The notes under the pieces: generated by a model | What the model saw: the letters and a program-made list of their open reading frames with translations, nothing else | The model's database searches: none | What the model was told of the DNA's origin: nothing | In this document: positions 1 through 10,359 of the stretch, piece after piece | Position numbering within the stretch: the first letter of the stretch is position 1 | Layout of the letters: every line of letters starts with the position of its first letter | Assembly: GCF_910592395.1 (NCBI RefSeq) | Contig: NC_088325.1 | Span: forward strand, 8,622,109 to 8,686,108 | DNA from: Lineus longissimus | Lineage: Eukaryota > Nemertea > Pilidiophora > Heteronemertea > Lineidae | Direction: 5' to 3' | Length of the DNA: 64,000 nucleotides | Translations under genes and position numbers: made by a program

Positions 1-387
1 CCCTTGCGAATATTAAACCCCAAAAGATATTTCACTTTCTCCGGGTCTGCACTTATACTCTGTGGATGCGTTGAAATCCAACAAATATGTCGATTCATTA
101 AAAAGAGAGAAAAAATGTTCACATGCTTTGTTATGAATCCACCTCAACAGATCATACATGTTAATTTGGTCACATTCTCAATAAGGAGGTATCGTGCCAA
201 TAGGCCTACAGCCTTGTCCTTGAAGAGTGATCTGATGCATCAGTGCCTCAATGAGATTGCGAAGCGAACTGACAGGACTCGGGTCTTGCAGGATACTGCA
301 ACCAATAAAAGAGTATGAAATAAAATGACTAATTCTGAATCTGACTGCATGTAAGGCCCTACATCATCCAATAGTACTTAAGGAGCC
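1..387. other. No gene recognised
   Basis: A 104-codon open frame starts at position 4, but I see no family motif, signal peptide or splice context in it. I treat this stretch as non-coding. Confidence 0.4.
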
Positions 388-620
388 TCATGGCCTAGTG
401 GTTTACACTGCTGGCCACCACGCAATAGGGCCCAGGATCGTATGTCTGGATGAACCGGCGTGGCTTTCAAGGAACTAAAATTCCTTTTACCTGGTGTCCA
501 TGCCAGGGCAAGCTGAGACCCCACCAATTGAGAAACATGAGTAGCTTGCGTGGACTCTATCTCTCTCGCCAAAGTCGGACCACTAGGCCAATAAACCCAA
601 TTGGCGCCTAACCGTAGTGG
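388..620 (+). repeat. Possible tRNA-derived SINE relic
   Basis: A box-A-like stretch (TGGCCTAGTGG, 391-401) is followed about 35 bases later by a weak box-B-like stretch (GGATCGTATG, about 434-443). This spacing and the phrase GTGGTTTACACTGCTGGCC resemble the heads of tRNA-derived SINEs. No A-rich tail or target duplication is visible, so the call is tentative. Confidence 0.3.
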
Positions 621-639
621 CACGCAGGATACGCTCATC

Positions 640-1680
640 CCGCCTTTGAGGAGGATTACTCCTCGGAGAATGACCCCTGAGTGCAGAGCGAACGCTGAAG
701 AAGAAGAACTAGTAGTACAGTTCATAGGCATGAAGTATATCACATACAACACTAGGCCTATCAGTTTCGATTTTGGGATTTCTGTTCAATGGCATGGAAT
801 GAGTAATGCAAATCAGCAAAGGGTTAAAATGTATGATTATTCATTTAAAACTGAACCAAAAGCATGCAAAAGAAGTGTGAAGGGTCGAGAAAATAAGACA
901 AAATCTGTCTACATTTAAGTCTCCCGCAATAATGCTGCCATGTTTTCAATAGTACTAGGGCAGAGACCTCTATTAGCCAGCGTGTACATTCTATGTACAT
1001 TTTAATGAATATAGGTTGGTGAAAAAAGTACACCAATGGTGCTTTAATTCCCACCAAATTTTATATGTGTTATGAAGAGGCTTTTATCGAAATAGTAGTA
1101 AAAATTCAAAACATTCCATTACCGATTACCTGAGAAAAATTGATTTGTGTACAGCATTGCCATCAAATCGTCACTCGCGGACTGATATAAGCCTATTAGA
1201 ATACAAGTTCTAAACTGGCCAGTGAGACAATATTTCCTTAAATTAATTATCAAAACGTATATCCCTGTTATGGCCTGGCTCTGTAGATTAAGAATCCACC
1301 AAAGATTGAAGAATAAATCTACTTTCACCCATCACAGTCATGTATTTACCACAGCTTCACAGTTCAGGGCAGAGACATGTATTCATCCACAGGCGGAAGT
1401 GTGGCACTGACACATAGTCCGTCCGTCCGTCCGTCCGAGTTAAAATTCCTACCCCTTTACTGTCGCGCTCGACCCTGGGTCGAGAGAGAGGGTACTTCCT
1501 CAGAAAATAAATTATCCACGGAGCGATTGGAGTTCGTTATGCTTAGTTTATCTGCCAGAGTAAAGATGGCACTGCGTCTGATCATTTGATACCAGGAAAC
1601 CAAATTGTTTCTACATGAAAATTTCCCTCAACTTGCAACTGTAAGTCGAGCACCTTTTCAGAAGAAGTCAGGCAAGGGGT
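640..1680. other. Non-coding stretch with short GTCC microsatellite
   Basis: Only short unrelated open frames occur here. A (GTCC)n run of about five units lies near 1418-1437. Nothing else is recognised. Confidence 0.4.
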
Positions 1681-1684
1681 ATTG

Positions 1685-1970
1685 TGATGCAAGAGACGTC
1701 ATCATGCCTCATGTCACAATCAAGTTAGATACCGCATTGTCGGCTGAATGATACGAGACAAGAGGGTGATGTCACAATCAAGTAAGTGACCACATTGTAG
1801 CCTGATCGATATAAGAGAAGAGCGTGATGTAAGAGACGATATCATGCCTGGTGTCACAATCCAGTAAGACTTCGTTGTAGCCTGATTGATATAAGAGAAG
1901 CGGGTGATGCAAGAGATGGCATCATGCCTCATGTCACAATCTAGAGACTGCATTGTAGCCTTTTGGGAGG
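1685..1970. repeat. Diverged tandem repeat, period about 85 bp
   Basis: At least three imperfect copies share the phrases GCATCATGCCTCATGTCACAA and CATTGTAGCCTGAT plus GATATAAGAGAAG. The copies differ by point changes and small indels, as in an old minisatellite. Confidence 0.6.
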
Positions 1971-1984
1971 GAATAGGGCAGTGT

Positions 1985-2400
1985 CACAAGAACTAATCTA
2001 AACTCAAGGTAATGAAGGAGAGATTTGCACTGACCTACTTTTAATGACCTTCTGCCCTACTTTAAGACTGTTATAGCTAAAGTAGTCGTGTTTGGTATCG
2101 AACTACAGATAATGAACAGTAGGTTTGTGCTAGCCCATTTTCATTACCAACTGACCTACTTTGAGACCGTAACAGCGAAAGGTGTCATCCGTGTTTGATA
2201 TCAAACTCAAAGTGTTTAAGAGTAGGTTTACCCTGATCTACTTTTATGACTTACTAAACAACTTGAACACCGTTAGAGGAAGGCAGTCGCGTTAATGGTA
2301 TCAAATTAAAGGTATTGAAAGAGCAGTTTTGCGCTGGCCTGCTTAAACACAGTTGGAGCAAAGGCACTAAAGGTATTGAAGAGCGGATGTGACAAAATAA
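1985..2400. repeat. Diverged tandem repeat, period about 110-120 bp
   Basis: Four imperfect copies share motifs such as CTGACCTACTTTTAATGACC, a following GAGAC/AGAC..GTTA stretch, and GGTATCAAACTCAAAGG. It directly follows the 85-bp array but its unit is unrelated. Confidence 0.5.
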
Positions 2401-2890
2401 CCCCTCAACTACTTCATTCACTGCAGTTCATATAAAACCTTCACAACTGTCATCCACCCTAGGGGCCAAATTCATAAAGGACGTATAAGGGTTGGACGAG
2501 TAACTTCTCCCTGATTAGTTATAGGGCCTATTCATATTCTGTGAAGATTTACAAGAAGGACCTGAATCTGTCTATTCAGTAGTTAAACGCTGTTTTAAGC
2601 TGAACGCCTTTCATGAATTTGGTCCCATTTGTCATAGCTTGATTCCATCTAGTCTGTCCACATCTCCTTTTCTACCATAAACCTACATTCTGGTACTCGC
2701 ATATACTACTTGCTACATTTTCTTGTCATTCATCTCATTCCTTGCTATTCAATTCAGCCAGCGTAGTTATTCAGGCCGACAGGTCTCTAGTTCTTTTTCG
2801 CGATATGACCTACTTTCTGGCCTCCAGGCGACCATCTTGGAAATTGTTTTTGAAGCATATGGTTGTACGTAGAGTAATGACATTTCTGGA
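2400..2890. other. No feature recognised
   Basis: I see no gene, RNA or repeat structure in this stretch. Confidence 0.4.
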
Positions 2891-3872
2891 AATTTACTCC
2901 TCAATGTGATGGTGTAGTGCGATGGTCATAGGAACAATTCCTGATAGGTACTCCTCTATGGGGTGGTGTAGTGCTTCTGTTATGGGTTCGAATCTTGAGA
3001 TATTCTCTTCAATTGGGTGGTGTGGTGCTTCGGTCATGGGTTCGATTCTTGAGATATTCTCTACAATGTGGTGGTGTACTGCTTCGGTCATTGGTCCGAT
3101 TCTTGAGATATTCTCTACAATGTGGTGGTGTACTGCTTCGGTCTTGGGTTCGATTATTGAGATATCCTCTACAATATGGTGGTGTACTGCTTCGGTCTTG
3201 GGTTCGATTATTGAGATATTCTCTACAATGTGGTGGTGTACTGCTTCGGTCTTGGGTTCGATTATTGAGATATTCTCTACAATGTGGTGGTGTACTGCTT
3301 CGGTCTTGGGTTCGATTATTGAGATATTCTCTACAATGTGGTGGTGTACTGCTTCGGTCATGGGTTCGATTCTTGAGATATTGTCTACAATGTGGTGGTG
3401 TACTGCTTCGGTCATGGGTCCGATTCTTGAGATATTCTCTACAATGTGGTGGTGTACTGCTTCGGTCATGGGTCCGATTCTTTAGATATTCTCTACAATG
3501 TGGTGGTGTACTGCTTCGGTCTTGGGTTCGATTCTTGAGATATTCTCTACAATGTGGTGGTGTACTGCTTCGGTCATGGGTTCGATTCTTGAGATATTCT
3601 CTACAATGTGGTGGTGTACTGCTTCGGTCATTGGTCCGATTCTTTAGATATTCTCTACAATGTGGTGGTGTACTGCTTCGGTCATGGGTCCGATTCTTTA
3701 GATATTCTCTACAATGTGGTGGTGTACTGCTTCGGTCATTGGTCCGATTCTTTAGATATTCTCTACAATGTGGTGGTGTACTGCTTCAGTCTTGGGTTCG
3801 ATTCTTGAGATATTCTCTACAATGTGGTGGTGTACTACTTCGGTCTTGGGTTCGATTATTGAGATTTACTCT
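2890..3872. repeat. 54-bp minisatellite, about 18 units
   Basis: The unit is 54 bp and contains GATATTCTCTACAATGTGGT followed by GGTGTACTGCTTCGGTC. Units at the left end are more diverged, and central ones are nearly identical. Because 54 is divisible by three and the unit lacks stops in several frames, long artificial open frames arise on both strands with an 18-residue period (plus: W-W-C-T-A-S-V; minus: E-A-V-H-H-H-I-V-E-N). Some units have a TAG (CTTTAGATA) in one frame. No start, splice or domain evidence supports a protein. Confidence 0.9.
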
Positions 3873-3961
3873 TTGGTTTTGTGCGGGTCTAAGCCCCCTG
3901 TTTACCTCAGTGTAACATTCCTTCCATTCGTCGCGCTTGCGCCACTTATCAATCCCCACGT

Positions 3962-4290
3962 CACAAGATAATAGTCCTAGTGATGTGCACTTGTAGCCCC
4001 TCTATTTATGACCATAGCGGCAAATATATACACAGTTAGATGCTGGCGCCACCTATGAATCCCCATGAACCACCCATGCGAAATTGATATTCCAAACTAC
4101 CCTAATATCACAAGCTCCCTCTAACTGCCTGTGATTTGCACTAGTTGCGCCCTCTTTGACCATAAAGGCAAATATATGCTCGGTTACATGCTGGCGCCTC
4201 CTATCCATCACCATGAACTTAGCCAAACTCATATTCCAAACCAACCCAATGCGACGGGATAATTTTCCCTTTAACTGCCACTGAATCACC
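3962..4290. repeat. Two tandem copies of a ~140-bp sequence
   Basis: Both copies share GACCATA.(G/A)GGCAAATATAT, ATGCTGGCGCC.CCTAT and CCATGAAC, offset by about 140-150 bp. They are moderately diverged. Confidence 0.6.
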
Positions 4291-4396
4291 TATAACTAAA
4301 AATAATATTCCATCATTTACATTCTTTCGCTTCGGCTGCCAGTCCAGTATATGTGTAACTTCATGTGTACAGGAGTTCTATGTCATGGCTTGTATG

Positions 4397-5297
4397 TATG
4401 GGCGGTTATTGCCGCAAATATTCACCAACGCGCGAGGGATAGCAAGTTACTCCTAGATGCCGATGAGGCGTATATAGTTCGTGGCGCGTACAGCTGTAAT
4501 TTCTAAAATCTGCATTTCCTAGAATCGTCGTGAGGGATAGATACCGCGAGCTCTAGAACCCGCAGGTTCTAGCACCGTGAGCGATAGATCTCGTGAGGGA
4601 TAGAAGTTCCAAAAAAATCCGTTACGTGGCGCCACTGTCGCATATTGACGTCGTCGTATTGTTTTTGCTGTAAGCGACACTACTGTCAGTTGGCCTCAAC
4701 ACGTGGTACTTGGCATCCCCAATGCATAAATGACTACAATCTCTTGCTAAAGAGTCAACCATGAAAACTACATGATCCTCTACATTAACTTGTCTGTCTA
4801 AGCATAATTATCTGAACCTCTCGCAGGATTCGTTTAACACGGCCCGTAAGATGAACTAGTAAGGCCATTAATAAATCATAGCAGATGGTACCACACAACT
4901 GAATACATGTAGTAGAACAGAATAATCATTGTAAATCATAAATGGACGAAGTAGCACAAAAATGATAATGTTGCAGGGTCGCTTACAGCAAAAACAATAC
5001 GAATATGCGACAGTGGCGCCACATAACGGAAATTGGTTGAACTGCTATCGCTCCGAGATAGTGGCGCCACAAAACGGATTTTTTTGGCACTTCTATCCCT
5101 CACGAGATCTATCGCTCACGGTTCTAGAACCTGCGGATTCTAGAGCTCGCGGTATCTATCCCTCACGACGATTCTAGGAAATGCAGATTTTAGAAATTAC
5201 AGCTATACGCGCCACGAACTATACGCCTCATCGGCTTCTAGGAGTCACTTGCTATCCCTCGCGCGTTGGTGAATATTTGCGGCAATAACCCCCCATA
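4397..5297. mobile_element. Fold-back element with ~290-320-bp inverted arms, copy 1
   Basis: The left arm (4397-4680) begins TATGGGCGGTTATTGCCGCA, and the right arm (4976-5297) is its inverted counterpart, ending with the complement of the same terminus. The arms match through the GCGCGAGGGATAGCAAGT, GATGAGGCGTATA, CTAGAATCGTCGTGAGGG and GTGGCGCCACTGTCGCATA stretches. There is a ~300-bp non-repeated core and no coding capacity. The right arm has an internal duplication of the GATAGTGGCGCCACA segment. A second copy lies at 56249-57108 with a partly different core. I could not define a target duplication. Confidence 0.85.
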
Positions 5298-5299
5298 TA

Positions 5300-7185
5300 T
5301 ATGTACTCGAATTATGTGTGCTAGCTGGACTCGGGCATGCGTTTGGCCTACTTTTGCAATAATGACTCCCCATGTGACCACGATCCTAGGAAAACCAGGC
5401 CAACCTATAAAAGGGAACTTACACCTTGGAGTTGCTTTGTTTGCGCCAAGTCCAGTAAGTCATACGACTCCGTCATTACTCGTCAAAACCAGTGTCTGGT
5501 TTGTTTAGGCCAGGTCAGAAAAGGTGAAGTGACACTCGAAAAAAAAACATTGTTTTAACCTTTTAATGGGGTTTAATACTTTCAGACTAATCACTGTAGG
5601 CCTAACTGACGACGTCAGTTGGGGAGAAAGAACGGTAAAGAAACTGAAGATGTCACCGAGGATGTATTTTCAGTTGGAATGCACTCATCAAATCTCGTAC
5701 CACATGTCCATCTGTTATATATTTCACTAAACGATATATAAACTGTCTTTTCATGGTTATAAGGCCGGTTCCCAAAATGCACGCCAAACCCACTATTAAT
5801 GTTATCACGGTGGATAACCGTAATGGTTTAGCGACCACTTTGTACGGTTCAACGAACTTCCGTTTTGCCATGATTTTCCAGGTAGCATATCCACATATTA
5901 TTTTAACAACTGTTGTTGAGTTCCTGTAGTTTAATCCGGTTCTACTTTTCATGCATGCATCATCGGCCGTTGTAGTTTAAATCAGTATGCCCATGCGGAT
6001 GTTACTTCGATAAAAAAGCTAATATTCACGTTGAAAGGTGAACATTTAATGATGTCTGAAGACAACATTTGATGGCTAAGCACCTGCCTCGAATTAATGC
6101 CATTCTTGCAGTGCTTTCTTATACTGCAATGTCAACAGTAAAGACGGACGAAGTAGGAAGTAATATGCATTTTGCATTGCTGAGATATAGCGCAACATAT
6201 CTTGACTTCATAAAAGTGTAAGTTGTTTAGCGATACTTCTGTGCACTGGTTTAGCAATACAATATACTGAAAGTGTACGGGTTGTATGGGCCAACGATCA
6301 AAAACAATTTATCGCATTTCACTCGAAATATGGCCCAGACAGTCATTATTCCCAATATAAAAACTTTACTGCCAATAGTTGATCGCTTTTGCCTTGAGGC
6401 GCGGGCATTGCCTTCAATTAGCCAAATATTTTACTCTATTTCAGGAGCAATGTTTCTCCACAGCTTTTGTTAGAAAACGTTGAAAAAAATGCACGGCCTA
6501 GTCGAGCAGTATCTAATGCACCATCCTGGAGAGTGCACTTTATGCTTGAAGGTCTTGTCGCAAACCACACAACTTGTAAAGGGTCTCGCAAATGCTATCT
6601 TTGAAGTGTCTTGTTCTGATTGAGCGTCCATTGTGACACATATGTCACACACCAGTGATTTGATTCTTACGACCTTATTACGAAACCTTGATCGGAGAAC
6701 AACTTGTTTGTTGAATTTGAATTGTTGTTTGCTGATACTTTTACCTTTTTGTTCTGTTTTATATGGAACTTTGACGATTATTGATTGGATGATCATGGAG
6801 ACGAGAAGAACACGGATCAGCATGCCGGTGCTGTGCCACGGAGTGCTGCAGTATACCTCGGAAACTGAATTTCGACGTAAAATTGCATTTGTTAAACCGT
6901 ACAATATGAAGTCGCTGAACCGTACTCGATGGTTCGCTTAACATGTATGGTGTACTGAACTGTTAGCTCAGTAGGCTCAGTCCTTATTCCTGACCAAATG
7001 TATCTCATCATATTGTGCATGAATGCGAGGTAGAATTACCAGCAACCTATTTATGTAGTGAAGAGGCTTGGACAGGGAATCATAGTGATGATGCGTTCAG
7101 TGATACGTGTCGGCCGTCGATTCGTTACCTGATGGTCGACACGGTATATAGAACAGGCCGCACCTTGTGAAAATTGTTTAACGGG
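5300..7185. other. No confident gene; two minus-strand open frames of unknown status
   Basis: Minus-strand frames at 5653-5952 (99 codons, one hydrophobic stretch near residues 48-65) and 6470-6904 (144 codons, a possible signal-anchor segment M-L-I-R-V-L-L-V-S-M-I-I) are the only ones of note. They could be exon fragments of a membrane protein, but no family is recognised and splice sites are not convincing. Confidence 0.25.
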
Positions 7186-7217
7186 ATCGTTACCAGGGAG
7201 GCTGGTCTGGTAACGAT
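7186..7217. repeat. Small perfect hairpin
   Basis: ATCGTTACCAG (7186-7196) and CTGGTAACGAT (7207-7217) form an 11-bp perfect stem with a 10-nt loop. No RNA family is recognised. Confidence 0.6.
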
Positions 7218-7679
7218 GTGCAGCTTCCGGCTAAGCCCGGCCGGCATGGCCTTTTGAAGACTATGGCACTCCTTTTTCAATTAAGTAAATCATATTTCTG
7301 AATTTACGGGGTTGGTGTTCCTCTCTCGTCTTTCGGCATGTGGTTTATTAAGCATGTTTATATGTAGTCCCATGGACACGGAAACGGTCTATATTTAAAG
7401 CGACCTCTGGGGTATGGAATCTGCGTGGACTCCATCTGAAACATGCGAACATACATACTAGTACTCAGGGCCTTATCAGCTGAAAAAAGTTTGTTACAAT
7501 GGTCATTGCAGAAATCTGTCAAAATCACGAACAAAATTAAGTAAAGGGCAGAATTTCGAGGTTGGCTCCATAGCTTCGAAGGGAATGTGACGGCCTACCG
7601 TTGACCAAACAGTGATCACATGGTACCCTACCAAAACTTGTTCAAGATTGTGATTAGATAATCTTATAAACGACAAAAA

Positions 7680-8415
7680 CCAACGTTTTAAGCTAAAACT
7701 GGTATTTGACCTCCCAACATGTTTTGGTTAAAACTGTCTTGAAACTGTCTTTAGACCGATTTAAGACAAGTTTCAAAACTCTGATAAAACTTTGGAAGTT
7801 TTAATTTGAACAGAAAGCTAAAAGTTTAGCAAAATGCACTACCAAATGTACATGGTCGGTTTTAAGTCCTAGGACTTAAGACTGTGCTGAGGTCGAAAAG
7901 CAGAATAAAACCAACAGTCATGTTTGCTCTACCTGTAATAGTTACTGTTGCTCAGCAAAGAGGGGACAACTTTGTACGAAAGCCTGCCTTCAGCGGCGAA
8001 TCCATTGAGAGGCATTTGAGACTAAACCAGCGCATGATGCATAAGAACTGATTCAGCGAATCCTTGAGTTTAAGCCTGGTTTATCTTAGTTTTATCTAAC
8101 GTTTTATCTCGGTTTCAATCTAGTTTTAATCCTAGGACAGTTTTATGTGGTCCTATTAAGACCGAGAGTTGGTTTTAACTGAGATGAACTTGGTTTTAAC
8201 TCGGTTTTGTCTTAAACCCAATACTTGACCTCACCCAGAGTGAGGACAAGTATTGCGTTTAGTCAGTCTTGAAGACCAGGTTTTAAGAATGTTTTAAGCT
8301 AAAACCAGTATTCTCTCAACAAATGTTAGTCTAAAACTCGATTAAAACCGCTTTAAGACGGTTTTAAGACTAGTTTTAAGACTTAGATAGAACTCGGCAA
8401 GTTTTAATCTGAACG
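7680..8415. repeat. GTTTTAA-rich repeat block with ~125-bp direct end repeats
   Basis: The two ends, about 7685-7815 and 8291-8413, are diverged direct repeats sharing TTTTAAGCTAAAAC, the ACTGTCTT/GACGG-TTTAAGAC region and AAGTTTTAATCTGAAC. Between them lie many GTTTTAA/GTTTTAT words and an imperfect hairpin (about 8217-8256, arms CAATACTTG..CCTCAC and GTGAGG..CAAGTATTG). This may be an old non-autonomous transposon. Confidence 0.5.
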
Positions 8416-8569
8416 TTTTGCCCACGGAACATTATCACAGGTCCACATCCAGCACCAGATGATGAAGACGACGAAGTCTATTTAAAGTTTCTTTATCTAC
8501 CAGATGAAGAGCTGGAGCTGTAAACCGACGAAACTATTTGCAAACTTATGAAATTAAAAACATGAAAAA

Positions 8570-8638
8570 ATTAAAAAGGATTTAAAAACACAAAAGCAAA
8601 AAAGTAAAAAAAAAGAAAAAGAAAAAAGAAATACAAAT
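8570..8638. repeat. A-rich low-complexity tract
   Basis: A stretch of A-runs interrupted by G and C, directly before the 8639-8730 hairpin. Confidence 0.6.
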
Positions 8639-8730
8639 CGCACGAGAGCTAATATGTGAATTCAGACGGCAGCACTATCAATCAGAAATGTTAGTGCTGC
8701 CACCTATATTCACACACTGGCTCTCGCGCG
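8639..8730. repeat. 92-nt imperfect hairpin
   Basis: Paired blocks from the outside inward are CGC.CGAGAGC with GCTCTCGCG, TATGTGAAT with ATATTCACA, and GGCAGCACTA with TAGTGCTGCC around a ~14-nt loop. The size and shape are compatible with a microRNA precursor or a very small fold-back element. Confidence 0.6.
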
Positions 8731-8749
8731 AAAAAAACGATTGGATCAC

Positions 8750-9477
8750 CGAACTCATGCCGTTTCTTGTGGTGCACCCTGTAGGCCGACGCATGAAGCG
8801 TGGGCACCCGTTATTGCTGAACCTGCGATGTTAGAATTTGCAAAGGGTTAACGACGCACTGGCTCATTCAAATAAAGCCTATCCTACATAAATTGTATAA
8901 GCCTTCAACCACAATCTCTTTCACAAAAATGTTTTCATATCTGGTGGTTAACCGATCAGTCTTTACTTTTAACAGGGGTCGAGCTTTCCATTCTCGACCA
9001 ATCAGAACTATGAGAGTGCGGATGTATGTTGTGCCCTGCACGCGTTCTTAACAGGCGTGCCTGATTGAGTCTGATGAACCGGTGTGCAAGGGATAGTAGT
9101 CCTAGGGCTGATAGTCCGTGTAACAATAGCCTGCATTGCTAAATGTTTTGGTTAGGGTTAGCGGTACAATATATCATGCTGCTTAATTGATCAAATACAA
9201 TGCTACCGGACAATGACTCCAGGGGGACTATATCCGCTGTCACACCGGCCTTATAGCAATGAAAATACAGTGACTATTACAATTCGCCAAAATATCGTGC
9301 GTTTGTATGCCGAACTGTAATTGGCCATAATGACATGGTGGAATGCAATCCGCATTATTCATCTTACATTATTGACACGAATTTGTAATCACGTAAGATG
9401 GGGTTTTCTCAAATAATTTTTCTACACCAACGAACGCAGATGCTTATAAGTATACGTAAAAGTTTTGCTATAAATCG
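8750..9477. other. No feature recognised
   Basis: No gene or repeat structure seen. Confidence 0.4.
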
Positions 9478-9826
9478 CGGATCTCAAACTCTCTGTCTTT
9501 CAAGCTTGACTGATACCATAGAATAAAAAAAATTCTAAAAGTTTGTGCTTTTTTGGTACTTTGATCCGTTATTTATTAAAAGTGTCGCAGCTGGTACAAT
9601 CGTTCGGATTTGTCTCTCTTCCCGAATTTCCATTATGAAATATTTTAGCTGTGTTGCATGTAGATGGGTTTCTTTATAATGAGGCTGATATTTTTTCAGG
9701 AAAATCTAACACCTCATTCAAAACTCGGACTACATTCTGTGATATATTTGCACGTCCCTTCCATGACAGGCATGATAAACAACCTGTATCTTATCATATT
9801 TTATCAGACATGTATGTACATATATA
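9478..9826 (+). repeat. Tail of a tandem ~1.7-kb genomic unit (unit 0)
   Basis: This sequence matches 17476-17825 and 19240-19580. Shared phrases include GATCTCAAACTCTC, CTTTCAAG.TTGACTGAT, TGTGTTGCATGTA.ATG and ACTCGGACTACATTCTGTGA. It ends at the BEL insertion site, and the array resumes at 16093. Unit 0 is truncated on its left. Confidence 0.75.
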
Positions 9827-10019
9827 TGTCGGGGATGCCCAGGTTCTAAGGGAATAACGACCACCCAGTTCTATGTAAGACTTCAACTGATTTATTACTA
9901 GACTCGAGTCAGAATGAACATGTGATATAGTTACATAATTCAGAAATACATGTTTCTAAAAGACATTCAATAACTCCAATAGACCAGCTATTGGCGGCGA
10001 CTATAATCTGTTCCCAACA
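9827..10019 (-). repeat. 3' LTR of the BEL element
   Basis: 193 bp; on the plus strand it begins TGTCGGGGATGCCC and ends GTTCCCAACA. It differs from the other complete LTR by G versus A in GTAA(G/A)ACTTC and T versus A in CCAA(T/A)AGACC. Confidence 0.93.
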
Positions 10020-10035
10020 TTACTCCCGGGCGGGA
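10020..10035 (-). promoter_or_regulatory. Polypurine tract of the BEL element
   Basis: Read on the minus strand, CGGGAGTAA immediately precedes the 3' LTR. It is short but purine-rich and in the required position for plus-strand priming. Confidence 0.5.
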
Positions 10036-10359
10036 AGTGACTGGAACATAAACTAATAATTGGGTGAAACACACATCAAAATACAATGATGTTATGAAAT
10101 GGCAAACTATTTTTTTGATTTTCTCAAACATACAAATATTGAATAAATAGAATTGAGTGACTAGATTCAAACGCAACCAAATGTGAAAGAATGATTAAAA
10201 CCATCGAAGTATGTAGCAAAGATGAAATGCGTAAACAACAGATAAAATGAATCAAAATATTGACACTAGAATCAGTTGACCGTTTAAGATTATGTAATGT
10301 CATCAAAACACTCAGGTCAGTATTCAAAATGTTCAGCTCAATAAAGGCATGAAATCCAT

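Noticed and set aside
2890-3872. CRISPR-like array
   Set aside because: Unit is contiguous 54 bp with no variable spacers and the context is eukaryotic.
2894-3915. Long open frames on both strands over the minisatellite as proteins
   Set aside because: The 54-bp stop-free unit explains them in several frames at once; no start context, splice site or domain.
6470-6904. Zinc-finger protein from the C-D-K-T-F-K-H-K stretch
   Set aside because: No second His pair or tandem fingers; the match is too short.
6960-7035. tRNA gene from the TAGCTCAGTAGGCTCAG phrase
   Set aside because: Only a D-arm-like phrase; no anticodon stem, T-arm or acceptor pairing found.
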